Source of the DNA: Anniella stebbinsi
Lineage: Eukaryota > Chordata > Lepidosauria > Squamata > Anniellidae
Direction of reading: 5' to 3'
NCBI GenBank assembly: GCA_029215795.1
Contig: JARDYH010000004.1
Location: 110,814,001 to 110,878,000 of the forward strand
DNA length: 64,000 bases
Shown one piece after another: positions 18,619 through 32,200 of this stretch. Position 1 is the first letter of the stretch. Each line of letters opens with the position of its first letter. Below the pieces are notes generated by a model. The model saw only the letters and a list, made by a program, of their open reading frames with translations, ran no database searches and had not been told where the DNA came from. The position numbers and the translations under genes are program-made.

Positions 18619-18655
18619 AAGCAGGATATAAATTAAATTAATAAATATTCTCACA

Positions 18656-19571
18656 TGTGCTTATACTCCCCTTATACAAATCTATGGTGCAACCACACTT
18701 GTGTGCAGTTCTGGACACTGCACCTCAAGGGGGGTATTGTAGAGTTGGGAAAAGGGTAGAAAAGGGCAACTAAAATGATCAAGGGTTAGAGCAACTCCAC
18801 TATGAAGGTTACAATATCTAGGATTGTTTAGCTAAGAAAAAAAAGTGAGTAAGGGGAGACATGATAGAGATGTACAAAAATTATGTATGGTGTGGAGATA
18901 GGGAGACATTTTCCTGCCTCACTCCTAATACTAGAACCGATGGGGTCACCCCATGAAACTGGTTGGTATAAAAGGAAGTACTTCTTCACACAGCACCTAG
19001 TTAAACTATGGAATTCACTTCTACAAGACATAGTGATGGCCACCAATTTGGATTACTTTAAAAGGGGACTGGTCAAATTTCTGGAGGAGATGGTTGCCAG
19101 TGGCTCCAGCATCAGAGGCTGGGTTAGGCTGACCATATGAAAAGGAGGACAGGGCTCATGTAACTTTAACAGTTGTAGAACAAAGGGAATTTCAGCCAGT
19201 GTAATTTGGATGCAATTAATTCCTGGTGAAATTCCCTCTTCATCACAACAGTTAAAGTTGCAGGCACTATACTAGAGTGACCACATACAAAAGAAGGCAG
19301 GGCCCCTGCAACTTTAACTGTTGTGATGAAGAGGGAATTTCACCAGGAACTAATTGCATACAAATGACACTGGCTGAAATTCCCTTTTCTCTACAACTGT
19401 TAAAGTTACATGAGCCCTGTCCTCCTTTTCATATGGTCAGCCTAGGCTGTGTGCCTCTGGGAACATGGGCAAGAGTCCCTGGTTGACTGCTAGTTGACCA
19501 CTGTGTGAACAGAATGCTGGACTAGATGGACCCTTGGTTTGATCCAGCATGACTCTTCTTATGTTCTTATG
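18656..19571 (+). mobile_element. CR1-like LINE 3' end with 8-bp repeat tail, split by a dimer palindrome
   Basis: The frame from about 18850 encodes YKRKYFFTQHLVKLWNSL and a VMATNLDYFKRGL stretch. These match the C-terminal block of CR1-type ORF2 (RKxFFTxRVVxxWNxLP..FKxxLD). The 3' end is CTCTTCTTATGTTCTTATG, a (TTCTTATG)n tail of the CR1 kind. The element at 19125-19444 sits inside it. Stops and frameshifts make it a pseudogene. Confidence 0.7.
19125..19444. mobile_element. Palindromic dimer element with 8-bp TSD
   Basis: TAGGCTGACCATATGAAAAG and CTTTTCATATGGTCAGCCTA are exact inverted ends of a 320-bp palindrome. GGCTGGGT (19117-19124) and GGCTGTGT (19445-19452) form an 8-bp duplication with one mismatch, indicating hAT-type integration. 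The inner junction carries AGAGTGACCACATACAAAAG at about 19275. Its host is the CR1-like LINE. Confidence 0.82.
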
Positions 19572-19960
19572 ACAGTATTTCAAACCCTATTGAAATTAAA
19601 GGTGCTGAGATTGCACCCTGTGGTGTCCGTGGTTCAGGTACAGAAAGAAGGATACAAAGCAAGTAGCAAATATGGGATGCTACAAATGGAATTTGTTCCA
19701 TTTGTCTGATATTTTTTTCCTCTAAGAAAATACTTTTTTTAAAACAAATGGAGCTACCATATTTTCAAAACATTTTAGTGACCCTGTATAAACCAGAGGA
19801 AAAGAGGACATCCGGGTCAAACGGGTCTGTGCACCTTCCTTGCGTCCACTTTTTGTTTTCCTTTCCAGAACATTGATCTTGCTTCAGCAGGCTGGGATAG
19901 AACAAAGTGTGTGTCCTTAATGTTGACACAACAAGACGAGCCATGAAGAAACCTTGATAG
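19572..19960. other. Upstream region of ATP6V1G3, unassigned
   Basis: No repeat was recognised. The proximal promoter should lie in its last part, but only the TATA-like box downstream can be pointed to. Confidence 0.35.
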
Positions 19961-19969
19961 CAGTGGCAG

Positions 19970-20031
19970 CATAAAAGCCACCTTCCTCCTGCTCGGTCCC
20001 TGCAGAGACTCTCTAAACTCAACAAGGCAAA
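19970..20031 (+). promoter_or_regulatory. Probable core promoter and short 5' UTR of ATP6V1G3
   Basis: A TATA-like CATAAAAG at 19970-19977 lies 55-62 bp before the ATG. A start site about 30 bp downstream of it would give a 5' UTR of roughly 30 nt. AACAAGGCAAAATGA around the start codon has A at -3. No CpG island is present, in keeping with tissue-restricted expression. The transcription start is inferred. Confidence 0.4.
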
Positions 20032-20113
20032 ATGACTAGCCAGTCTCAGGGAATCCAGCAGCTTTTGCAGGCTGAAAAACGTGCCAAGGACAAGCTTGAA
20101 GAAGCCAAAAAAA
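20032..20113 (+). CDS. ATP6V1G3: ATP6V1G3 coding exon 1
   Basis: It encodes residues 1-27 and the first base of Arg28. The donor is AAAAAAA|GTAAGT. The ATG is the only one in frame that gives the family N-terminus. The exon ends in a run of seven A, so the phase depends on exact length; the seven present keep the frame. Confidence 0.95.
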
Positions 20114-23100
20114 GTAAGTTGTTATTTCTTTGTTGAATGCTCATTAGAAAAGCTCTGGAATTCTTTTCTTTTCTTTTTCTTTTCCTTTTTTAACATTTTA
20201 TTTCAATTATAAAGAAGCCATTTACACAAACAGAAGCAATAACAAAATAAATATAAGAGTGGGCAGTATCCAAGCAGGCCATTCTGAAAGCTGGACCCAC
20301 GGTTTGCACAACATGAATTTAGCACTTTCTTTTGCGAGCTCTGCTGACCTGCCCCGTTCCAGAAAGGAGAGTTTCCACTCATTTCCCGTTCCTACAGGAA
20401 GCTCTTAATCCCTGTTGCACAGGTGGTGAGCACCATTTGCAGAATGCTATTGGCAGTGCCCCCCGCTTGCGCAATGGCTCGCTTGAATACGGCCCACTAT
20501 ATCTTAGCATAAAGTATTTCAATTGATTAATGGAGAGAGCAAACTCATGGACCCTGGGAGCATCCCAAGCATCATAGGATGGCTCAGAAAGCCCCTTCTG
20601 AGGTTGGAGATGCTGACCTCAGAAGCGAGAGTTATAGATCCGACCCCTAACATCTTGCAGCCAGCACAGAGAGCAGGGATGGGGAAAATGGGGCATTCCG
20701 GTGGACAGGGAGTAGACCAGAAAAGCCAGGATACAAGATATCCTGAGCCTCCTCCAGCCTCTCCCCCTCCAAAATGCTCTCACTAAATGGGCTGAAAAGC
20801 CCATCTGGAGATCAGAGGATGGAGAGGCAAAGATTGCTTCCACCATTCCTCCCACCTTGGTAGCTTCAGCCCAGCAGGGCATAGGAATCTCAGAAGCCTC
20901 CAAGTTCAGGAGGTTCCAAACAGCAAGGGCTCAGTCCATAGGATTACACCTAAATGTGTAGTATCGTCATTACAAGTGGATTTGTCTTTACATCATGTTA
21001 TTTCCTCAAATTACTTCCATGATCTCTTTTCCAGCATTTTGATGAGTTGTTTTCTGGTTGCAAGAATCCATAATATCTTCTTCCTTTCCTTTCCATTCTT
21101 TTTTTTACACATCATTCCATAATATATATTATAATGGTTCTCTTACATTCATATTCTAAGCCAGAGGTAGGCAACCCAGAACCCTTCAAATGTTTTGGAC
21201 TACAACTCCCATAAGCCCTCACCAGCATGTCCAATGATTGGGGATGTGTGAACTGTGGTCCAAAACATCTAGAGGGTACCAGGTTGTTCATCCCAGCACA
21301 ACCGACCACTAATATTCAAGCTATGTCTAATATATTCCCTACCATATCAGGATCAACCCTTCCAAAGTACTGTAGAACAACACTGGACTCTCGTATCCCA
21401 TGCTTTCCTCATTTCTGTTGATTCCGTTAATCCAGAATGCCTTTACTTCTTTACATTCCTACCTACTGTGGTTAATATCTGGTCTTGTCTGCATCTCCAA
21501 CGGTATGCATTGGGTAGTTGGTACATTTTTGTTATTTATATGGCATATAATACCATAAGTATGAAATCTAATGTATATTTTTCTTTTGTAGCAGTATCTA
21601 TAGAATAAGCATAAGAAATTCTTTATAGAACATTTCCTCTCCTGCTACCACATCTCTCTTCATTGCTTTCTTCTTACTATCTTAAGCTATTCATGCATTT
21701 CCTACTAGAGGTTATTAATACTTTTTGCTACTGAAATTGGCTGCGGTGCCATGAAGCAAGATATGCTTCCACGGATTTATGTTTGCATGACTTTTCTATC
21801 CTATTCAGAGCTACAGGCCAGCCACCTTCCATTCACTTCCATTAGCTACCTCTAGGGAAGTTTGAAGCATTTGATCTTTGAGCCTATCTACACTACTACT
21901 TTAAAATGGTTTATAACAGTTTTAGACCGGTTAATAACTGGTTTAAACTGTTATAAACTGTTTTAAAGCAGTAGTGTAGATAGGCTCTTTGTGAATTTGG
22001 ATGTGGATTGAGATGATCTGCAGCTCACAGAGCAATGTGAGGAACAGAATGTAGATTAACTTCAGATTTTGTACTTCTCTGAATTTTGCAATAAAATTCC
22101 CAACTCAAAAAAAACTTCCCAAAATAGAAAAATGAATATTTTATAATAAAATAGGTTTCGAAATGCATGCTTTGGGATAATATAGGCTTAGAAATGCATA
22201 TTTTGTGAGAAAATATGTTCAAAATACATATTGAAATAAGAGCTTTCATGTGGATCTATTTTAAAATAGCAAATGAATGCTGAAACAGGACAGAATGGGT
22301 TTATGGATTAACACATGTGAAACTAATACAGGCTGGAATTCTATTGTTCCATCCATTCCTAGCTACCTCTAGATTTGAGTGACTTGGTATGGTTAACTCC
22401 ATTGGCTTAACCAGGTTAGCTGGAGACCACTCACCTGAATGAAGGGTACAATGTGAGAAATGTTTATTCAATCCCAGATGTTTTATGTTGCATATGGCCT
22501 GTGGTGGTGCTGTGCTGAACATTTCTTCTACATTTTTTTCATCCATTCTCATTCAATTTGATGGAAAAGAAGTTGTTTTCCCAAAAGATTTCAAAGGAGA
22601 AGAACAGTTCAGTGAAGTTCAGCTGGGCATAGTGCAGCATCTTATGCCTCCTGGGCTGTCCTTGCTTCAGTTAAAACCCAGTGGACATCACAGTGGAGGC
22701 TGGTGGCTCCAATATCAGTGGGGCAGTGAATCTGCTCCAAGTTTCAGTCAGAACTAATCAAGACTCTAAAGGGGCTATCCAAAGTGCTTCTGAGCCAGCA
22801 GCCTCCACAGGGAAGGCATTAACTCATCTGATGGGGGGGGGGGTTCAGATCAGGGAGAGTAAACATCCAGGGAGGCTGCAGTGTGATACAGAAATGTATA
22901 GTAGAATGAAGAAAACATAAGAGTTTCCTTGGCCAGAAACACCCCCAAAAGTAATTCAAAAGACATGCTAAAGTACCTTGAGAATGAGGCAGAAAACAGA
23001 AGCCTCTTTTGCAAGGGGGGCATTTGAGAGATTTTGACACACCTTTAGTGGAGTTTGTACAATCCACTGCTTCATTGAAACTCTTTCCTTTTGTCAGCAA

Positions 23101-26100
23101 CCCTCGCGGACTAGGCTTTTCCATAGTAATCTGCGACTCCTTGACATAAACTAGACCTACTTCCATGTGCATCTGTTCCAAGACAACCTTTACCAGTCAG
23201 CAGCAGTTCACCCTGCTCAGTATCCAGCCATCAGCAGGATTCAGTTGTAAAGCAAAACAGTGAGCTTGCTGTTTCTGAACAGATGAGGCCCTGGCACGTT
23301 CAACCGAAAACACGACCTTTGTTTTCATGGGAACAGATTGCTGTGTAAGTCCAACCCTATAAAAAAAAAATGTGCTTCACTGATTGCTGCTTATTTCCTC
23401 TGAGGGAGGAGGCAAGAAAAGGCATTTCTAAAGCCTCTTTGAAAAGTTGGAATGGGTGGAAAAAGACTAACAGATAGACGTGAAACTGGAGAGCTTATAA
23501 TATTGCTCTTCAGGTGGTAAGTTGGGGTGCACAAGTAGATCCTTCCCCAACCTAAAATGAGTGGCACCTCCACCATGTTCTTGTGTGTGCTAGTTTGTTT
23601 CTTTTTTAAGACAAAAACCGTGTTCAGATGACATGCTAAACCATGGGGTTATCCATTTTGAACTAAGCAGTATGGCTTAGCATGTTGTGTGAACCATGAT
23701 TTAGCGAGTCGTGTGATGCATTCCTAACCATGGTGGCTATATAACCATGGTTTAAACACTAACCATTAACTGCAAAAAAGTTAGCAGCCTAACCGTGGCT
23801 TAGTATGTTGTCTGAACAGGCCCATTGGATACAAACAAAAGAGGAAAACAGTGACAAATGGAGAAAGAGGGAGAGATGATTAGAAGCAATAGTGCTCCTT
23901 TACCTTTTTTTAATTTTATTTTATTACCTTCCATGGTTGTGTAGGGCTGGAGACAGATGTATTGCAAAAGGAGAGTGGCAATGCATTCACAGCACCCCAC
24001 ACGCCCCTTCGCATGACTACCAAGGAAGGGGGCTCTACTACAGGCCCAACCCCCTGGCATCCTTGTGTTGTACATGGATGTCTGCAAGAGAAAAGCCTAG
24101 CTCTCTATGTGTGTGGGGTTTCCTGATGCAGGCATCCACTGTTAATGTATGGATGATGGAGGGTGGGGCAAAGAAGCCTCAGTAGCACAAACAAATTCCC
24201 CAGTGATCACTTAAAGGGGGCGCAAGTTTGCCTTCAAACTTGAACTGTAAGGCATTCCAGTGAACTGAACTGGCTGTAGCCCTTCAATCTCACTCCTCCC
24301 CACTGGCTCTGCTGTTTATTCATTTAATAGGTTTATATACCACTTACCATTAGGGACATGTGACTCAGCAAAACCTGTTCTCGCTGAACTTCTCTGAACT
24401 CCATCTCAATCCTTGCTCCGCCTCAAATCTTTATCAAATTGCGAGCCTTTTTTTTTCTTTTCCTATGAAAATCCATGTTTTGTGCGCATTTTTGGAAATG
24501 TACACATTAACTGCATACGTCTTCGAAATGTACGGATTATTTTCCTATTGATTAAAGCATATTTGTACTTATTTTTCAAATTTACACATGTTGTCAACAC
24601 ACATTTTTAATTGGGGGGGGTCTGCGAGCTTGGAAGTGTATGGACTTCAACTGTGTCTGAGTTCATGTTTGGTCCGGAAGGTGCCAACTGATTAAACCCT
24701 GATCAGAAACGAACTTAAACGAATTTCTCATACATCCATACTTGCCATATATATAAAAAGGAGATAGAAATCTGCATAAAATTTGCATATGATAATTTAG
24801 GTATAGAGATGCAAATTTAGAAATAATTATTATAATTTAAATAGAAGTGCAGTAGATCTCACCATAGTGTGGAAGATTGTGACTGGGTGATATTACCTGC
24901 CTGTTCAGTGTGCAATTCAGGCGCTCACTGTTGATGGGCAGGAGTAGCTCTTATGGTTCTTTATCTTTAAACTGGAATTGGACAGGACAGCCCTTCAAAT
25001 AGAGGACTGTCCTTTGTAAAAAAAAAAAAAAGACACCTGGCCACTCCCAAATTCTGTTTTAATGGAAATATTAATTACATTATTATTGTTCAGAAGGCCT
25101 GCAATATAGGTCTGCAGTTTGGCCTACACAGAGCCTATCTACACACGCAGGATAAAATACTTTGAAAACGTTTTGAAAACTGTATATGGAGTGTGTCCTG
25201 GGCCCCAACAGTTCTCAAAACTGTTATAAACCATTTTAAACCGTTTTAAAGCAGTAGTGTAGATAGGCTCACAGTCACCATCACCTGCAACCCTATTATG
25301 CTCAGAAGGATCTGAACCTAAATTTACATTCCTGCCACCACCTCTTGTTTGCATCAAGTTCTGCTGTATCCCAACCCCTGCTGTCAGCTGTACCCTTGAA
25401 TGACCAAACAACAGGCCCTTGTGTGTGCTGCCTAATGTGCAAGCGGGGTGGAGGAAGGTTAATGTGATTCAAACCATTCATTAGTTTTGGTTTGGCCTTG
25501 AGTGAAACAGCAGGTTTCAATCTAGATTCTGTCATGAGATGCAATCAGGTGTAACATAGCCTGAGTCATATATATTGACAGTGGTGGAAACCATCCGCAA
25601 CGCTTCAGGACTGGTGCCAATTTACTGTCCGTCAAGCACACCTTGCTTGATTTTGCAAGGTTCAAAACAAGCAATTTCAAGAGGCCAAAGTCTGGGGTGG
25701 CAGAGATTGTGGATTGCTGCAATTGTGGAATGGCTAATATCAAAATGTATCATTCATCGTAATATTGTTGAGGATTTTAAAAAAAATGTCACACATCAGA
25801 CTCTAACTGAGTTAAAGAGCAAGGCCTAACATAGAAGCAAAGCTTACTGCACATAAAGTACTTACCCATGTCAGTATTCCATGCACCATAGGCATGTATG
25901 GTGCATGGTACACCTCTCGACCAAAGGAATGTACTTGCTTTGCACACTCTGTAGGTCTCACTCTCTATTCTGTTAGAGGAATGCTTCCACAGGTTATATG
26001 ATGAATGGCTTTATATTGTGACTAACTGATATACCCAGCATTGCTCAGGTCCCCTAAGATATATGTCAGTGAGGTAATAATCTTAAAGTAGTAGGCCAAT

Positions 26101-26231
26101 GCTAGGCCTATGAGTTAACTTTTAATCAAATTACATTTGTTTCTTTTTTTCCTCTCTCACCCTCACAACAACCCTGCAGGGTAGGCTGGTGCTAGGCCTG
26201 TAAGGTAACTTTAAAACGAATTAAACTTGTT

Positions 26232-26276
<45 letters not shown>

Positions 26277-29200
26277 CCTCAGTGCATGGCCAGGAGCGCC
26301 TTGAAGCTGTCATTGTGATCTTCCTTGTCCCCACATAAAACAAAATCTACAACTCCTGGCATGCTTTTTGCCACAGTGCCTGACTTGCCCAATGGGCGTC
26401 CTGCCACTGAGACTCACATGAAGTGAAGTCTGGCCAAGCCAGTCCACACTGCACTGTTCAATCAGTGCCCGTAGGTAGGCCGTGAGGGAGCTGGCCTGCT
26501 GACTGACTGATGGTTAGCTTGGTTGCCGTCAACAATGAGCCCAGAGCTGCATCCTCCTGACCTCCTGCTCTTGATGGGGCCTAGCAACCGAGGCAGCTGG
26601 CCCCAGGCACTGTCCCTTTAGGCCCAGGAGGGTAAGACACTACCAGATGATGGCTGCCAAAGCCTAATAAGTCTTCCCTCCTGCCCAAGGCATGTTGGAA
26701 GTTGTAGGCAGCAGCCTAAGTCCTTGAATAATGTGTAAGTCTTTAAACACCATCTGAAGTGTGGTAGCAGACAACTAGAGAGTGGGCCTTATTAGTTGTG
26801 GCACCCTGCTTATGGATTTCTTTTTCCTAGTGACTGCATTAATGGCTTTCCAGTGCCAAGTGAATAATTCCCCCCCCACCGAGGTCTTTAAATTTGATGG
26901 AATTGTTTATGCTGCATTGTTGTTGTTGTTGTTGTCAAAACTAAACCACAACATTCCGAGACAGATACAGGAATTACTGAATAAAGTTCATGATTTTTTA
27001 TGTAAAAGCCTGACTATACCATTGAAACAGAAGAGTGAATGGAGGAATGACTGATACCTGAGGCTAGAGTGAAATGGTGGCAGGGTGAGTGACAATTGGA
27101 GACAGTCAAGTAGAAGGAGAACAAAGACACTGGCTGCATTCAGACAACACAATAATCAACTGGTGGGGGGGAACAATCGTCAGTTGTATTGACTATCATG
27201 TCGTCCGAATGCTGCCATAGTCAACTCAGCGCTGATCCTAATCCACACCACGGTTGATTATTTATTACCATGTTGTGTGGGGAGTACCCCCTAGATAAAC
27301 GACTGTAAAGTTGATTATTACCCCACCATTGACTATCGTGTTGTCTGAATGCAGCCAGTTAGTGAGTTAGGATTGAGAGATAGTGACCTGGTTTGCACAT
27401 AGTAACCTGGCTTACTAATCCATGCTCTATTTAAAATTAGCCACTCTACATGCCAGGACTACACCTCCCAGCATGCCTTTCATGGCTCACAGATGCCAGA
27501 GTCCTCTGAGAGGTGCTTCTCCCTTCTCATTGCCGATGCTGCTCATCGATAGAGAATCAAGGAGTAGCATCACCGAGGAGGGGAGGTAAGCATCTGTCAG
27601 TGAACATGGCCAGCTCTGGACAAGTCCTGCTGGGACTGTCTTGGTCTGCACTTCTTGTCCACCAGGTGCCCCATCAGGAGACTGTACTGAAGGGCCAGGG
27701 CTGGGCCAGGCACTTGCTCCCTTCATTGGACCTGTTTCTGGGCATGCACAGAGTGCTTCACCCTCCCTCCCTCTTAAGGGTGAAGAAATTGCACACACTT
27801 CCCCCAGATTCTCAGAAAACAGCAATATCAGGATGGAATGCCTTTGAGCATGTTCAGAGTTCGGCCCCTCAAAGTCACACTGTTGTATCTAGTTATTATT
27901 TTAAAACCATGCAGAGGGCAGGAGGAGGCACTGCAAATGAATGCAGCCCATTTATGTGGGTTGTTTCTTTTTATGCAGAATTGGGTTGACTGCTTGAGAC
28001 CAACCTTAGTAGTTGGGGTTGTGAAAGACACACAGCAGCAACCTGCCCATGCACTCACAATGGCTGCCAAAGGCCAGTAAGTCTGGCTTCCCACCCAAGG
28101 CATGCTGGGAGTTGTAGGCATAAGCCTTGGTTTTTATTAAATTCTTCAAACATTCTTAAACCCCAAAATTCTGTGCTTTTAGATTTTTCTGGTACATTGT
28201 ACAGCCAGACCTATCAGTGTGCCAAATTTCAAGTTTCTAACTCATCTGGAAGTAGGCAAACATTTCCGGACATACATTAAAACACTCATAATTTCCATTT
28301 TATGGGTAGAGATAATGTCCAGCCTCTTAGGTCCTGTCATCCTTCTTGCGCTATGTGATCCCCTTTATAAAGCACGTAGCTCCTGATATGCATACCTCAA
28401 TATGCTTCCCGATTTCTGATCTGTCCCCCAAGATACCTTTCTGGTGTCTGCTCTAAAGTTGTCTTCCTGGAATCATTCATGGTGGGCACAGTTAAAAGGG
28501 ACAATGTTCCTCAAACCATTTCCTATAAATCACACCAAATATACTTGCATAAGAAAAGCAGTAGATGTAAGCCCATAAAGCCCATAATGCAGTGTGACTT
28601 AAATAAAAGTTTACATATGCACAAAACATCTGGTGCTTTAGAAAATTATTCATTTACTTTAATAGATTTTATATATCACCCATCAGCAAAGCTGGTTTAC
28701 AAAACAGGATAAAATACAAAAATAAAATATAATAAATAACAGAATATTTAAAATACATTTAAAAGCCTAGGAAAATAAAAAAAAGTATTTGCCTGGCACT
28801 GAAAGGATAACAATGTTAGTGCCAGGCAACACTGAATGAAACCATTAAGAACACTAAAGGAGCAGTACAAATGAAACCAGACAGAGTGTGATTTGAAATC
28901 CATAGAAACCTGCAGCATGGGACTCAGAAAATGATGCCTCTGCCAACAAATTAAGCCCAACGTAGATTTTCAAAAGTGAGTGTGACAGTTCTACCCACAC
29001 AAAACATCTAAGAAATTACAAGACAAATAAAAAGTACTCAATGACTCTGAAATTTCTCAGAGATGTTCCACATATTCATACTTGAGACTCACAAAAGACT
29101 TCAACGTGTTAGACAAATGCTATTAGTGTCATCTATCTCTCAACACCATTGGACGTTTTATTGGGAGTCCTTCAGTGTAAACCTAGGTGTGTTTAATGGG

Positions 29201-32200
29201 GCTTGCTCCCCAGTAAGCATGTTTATGATTGCAGCCCTAGACAGGTGAACAAAACAAAATTGAGGAAATCAGGGTAGAGTTCCTACAAAATGTGACTTCA
29301 ATCTTTGAGGTGAATTTGGAGGTCCTTGCTCTGAGGAATTTCTAGGGAAGCAAAGAAAAAAATGTTTCAATGATAACACTACTGATATTTCTCACATCTC
29401 TTTGCCATTCCTAGAAAACAGCCTTGGAAGTGATATTCCTCTTGGAATATCATGTTACTGACTTTCATCAGTCTTGCCACCACATGGGAATCCAGTACTT
29501 CCTTTTAAGGGAGTTTGATATAAATGGTTGAAACGACAAGGCTATCGCCAAACACCCTCACATTGGGCAGGATGTTGAGGTCTGATGGACAGTCCTAACC
29601 TGAATTTAAATATTGGATTCTAGGCCATCCTGAAGCACTTTCATTGAGTCAGCTAGCTTCCAGGCCAGTGACTGCTGGAGGCTTCAGAGCAGTCGCTGAA
29701 CCCAGTGTGGCTCAGTCATATTCAATAAACATTAAACCTGGTAAAACATGCTCTTCAGGCTCTTTGCAGGGGGGGGAAATAAGGCTTTAAAATAGTTTTT
29801 ACCCATCTGTACATAATCCAAGAGATCACCATAACATATAGAGTCTGGCAAGTGCAATTAAATAACAAGGGTTAGGCGGAAGGAATACACATCCCAGAAG
29901 ATGAAATTATTGTCAATAAACCCAGATGGTTCCTTGCCAGATTTTTTTTCTTCTGGGGAGTGGCTTTCTATAATCACACTTGATCTCTTGTTGCAGTAAG
30001 CAAAGTCAGAAAGATAAGTGGCCGGTAAATCGATGTGAGGCCTCGAAAGGTTTTCAGTGTGCTTGGTGTTCCGCCGTCCCTTCAATCTACTCACTCAGAT
30101 GCAGGTCCTGGTGTGGGGACTGAGCTGCACACAGAGCAGATGATTTCCTGCTCGATCACTCAGTTCTATTCGGAGTTGTCTTTGGGTCACAGATGCACCA
30201 CAAAGATCCATTTTTCCAGAGCTTTGTGTCTGCCACGGTGCCACGCCCAGGGGAAGTGCATTGCCGCATGTCACGTCTGATGCAGATTCACATGTGTGGC
30301 GCAGCCACATTCAATCCAGCATGGCATGGCAAATTAGAGAAAAATGGAAGAAAGAAATGAACAATTGCCTCAAGTCTGAAACATAACCGTTCGCTAAACG
30401 TAGCTTAGCTGGGGTCAGTCTGATCTTCTTGACATAGAACCCCATTAACTTTAACCAAGGGACTCCAGAGATACACCAGTGGGAAAAAATATGGAAATCA
30501 GGGCCTAATGTGTCTCATGAGATATTGGCAGATGAGAAACAGCAACAGAGCACTGGTGCAAGATTATTTCAATGCGCTGGGCTCAGGAACATGATTGCTT
30601 TCCTATGGGACATACAAGATTTCCAAGAATACAGACATGATGCTTTATAGGTGGTATGACAGAGGAGTTGATCAACATCACTAAGATATTTTTGATCGGT
30701 TTTGCTTAGAGACCATTTTTAACAGGTTAGTTAAATGACAAAGGAAGTGCACATGTTGCTTAAAAAAATATTAAGAGTTTGGAAAAGGGACCTAACTGGC
30801 CTTGTGATTGCTCTAGCACATGCTGAGAGCATGGTTTGCCACATCCTAGCGCAATCTAACCTTTCAATTGTGCCAGGCAGAATTCTGATATCCCATGATG
30901 CCTCTTTCGGTAAGGAATGTCAATCATGGTTCAGGTATGTCCTACCTGTATGTCATGTCTGCTGCTTTTGGCATGGTATTTTAATATTAACTAAGACAAA
31001 TATATTCTCTCTGACTTTTGTTTCAGAGTTTCTGGATTTCTATTCTATTCAATGTTTTACAACAGGTTTATCTCAATATGAAGTGTGATCATTATTCTTA
31101 GGAACTGGGTCAGGAGAACTAAATTTATAGTAAGGAAGGCATTCTAAACTGATGTAGCTCAGTCCTGGGCAGACTTCTGGCTCACAAGATGTGATTTGTT
31201 TTTTTGTTTTTTCCAGGAAACTAAGGTCCACCAACTGGAACCAGGTGTAAAATAGAGCTAGGGGTTGAAGCCAGATGCAAAATGCTGGGGCATGGATGGA
31301 TCTAATACTTCCTACACTAGGGTGACCTGCGCATACAAGCACAGATCTATGGCTGGGTTACAACAGTTCACAACTCCTAACAGCCTAATTTCCGGGGGGG
31401 AGGGGTGCTAGTGTTAAACCAGAAATTTTGCCCATCAACCACAAACTGTCAAGTATTCTACAGCAGACCCCAATCTTAGGCTGACCATATGAAAAGGAGG
31501 ACAGGGCCCCTGCAACTTTAACTGTTGTGATGAAGAGGGAATTTCACCAGGAACTAATTGCATACAAATGACACTGGCTGAAATTACCTTTTCTCTACAA
31601 CTGTTGAAGTTACAGGAGCCCTGTCCTCCTTTTCATATGGTCAGCCTACCCAATCTCTCTTCCCATCTCTGGCAGGCAGTGAATGTTTTTTTGTAACCTA
31701 ATTGTGTCTGGCAAGATATTCTGTATTGGATAAGTGAGGATTGCCAGTCATGACATGTTCAATTGTTTGTTTCTGGTTTCTCTCTTCTTACAAGTATCTA
31801 TATTATATATTTCTGATCAAATTTTCGATTTCTGCTTTTAGATGACATGCTCTGACAATGCAATCCTATAGATGTCTACTCAGATGTAAGCCCATTGAGC
31901 TCAATGGGACTTACTCCTGAGTAAGTGTGTGCAGGATTGCACATTAGCCATGCCACCAAAATGGCCACACCCACTTTTTCTCTGTTAAGCTTCCTGGATT
32001 TCTCCAAACCAGAGATTTGGATTTCCATTGCATTGTTTTATTAATACTAAAACTGTCTAGAATGTTTTATCACCGAAATGTAAAAGGGTGAAGTTTGATC
32101 ATCCCTCAGCAATGCATAGAACACCAGTTTTGATATCTAATTTTTAAGAGTGCAGATATATAAACTAATCCTCTACCAAATAACATTATTCTATCTCTGC

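Larger units (their letters stand above)
17850..18655 (+). mobile_element. CR1/L2-clade LINE 3' end, split by a TIR element
   Basis: 17868-17990 translates to a peptide resembling the L2/CR1 ORF2 stretch that begins RLQNAAARLLT (here QLVQNAAAISLTEAGYREH), with stops further on. After the insertion at 18364-18577 the LINE tail resumes with GTAAGTTTCCTTGAACACCA and a poly-G run, ending in AAATTAAATTAATAAATA. The order (ORF end, 3' UTR, tail) gives the plus strand. Confidence 0.65.

Noticed and set aside
19765..20025. 86-codon minus-strand frame overlapping the ATP6V1G3 promoter
   Set aside because: No similarity to a known protein and no splice signals; a divergent gene is not supported here.
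27513..27989. 158-codon frame in intron 1
   Set aside because: No recognisable motif, comparable frame on the opposite strand, no splice or codon-bias support.
29460..29480. TCATCAG as another hammerhead core on the minus strand
   Set aside because: No GAAA follows within a plausible stem II distance.
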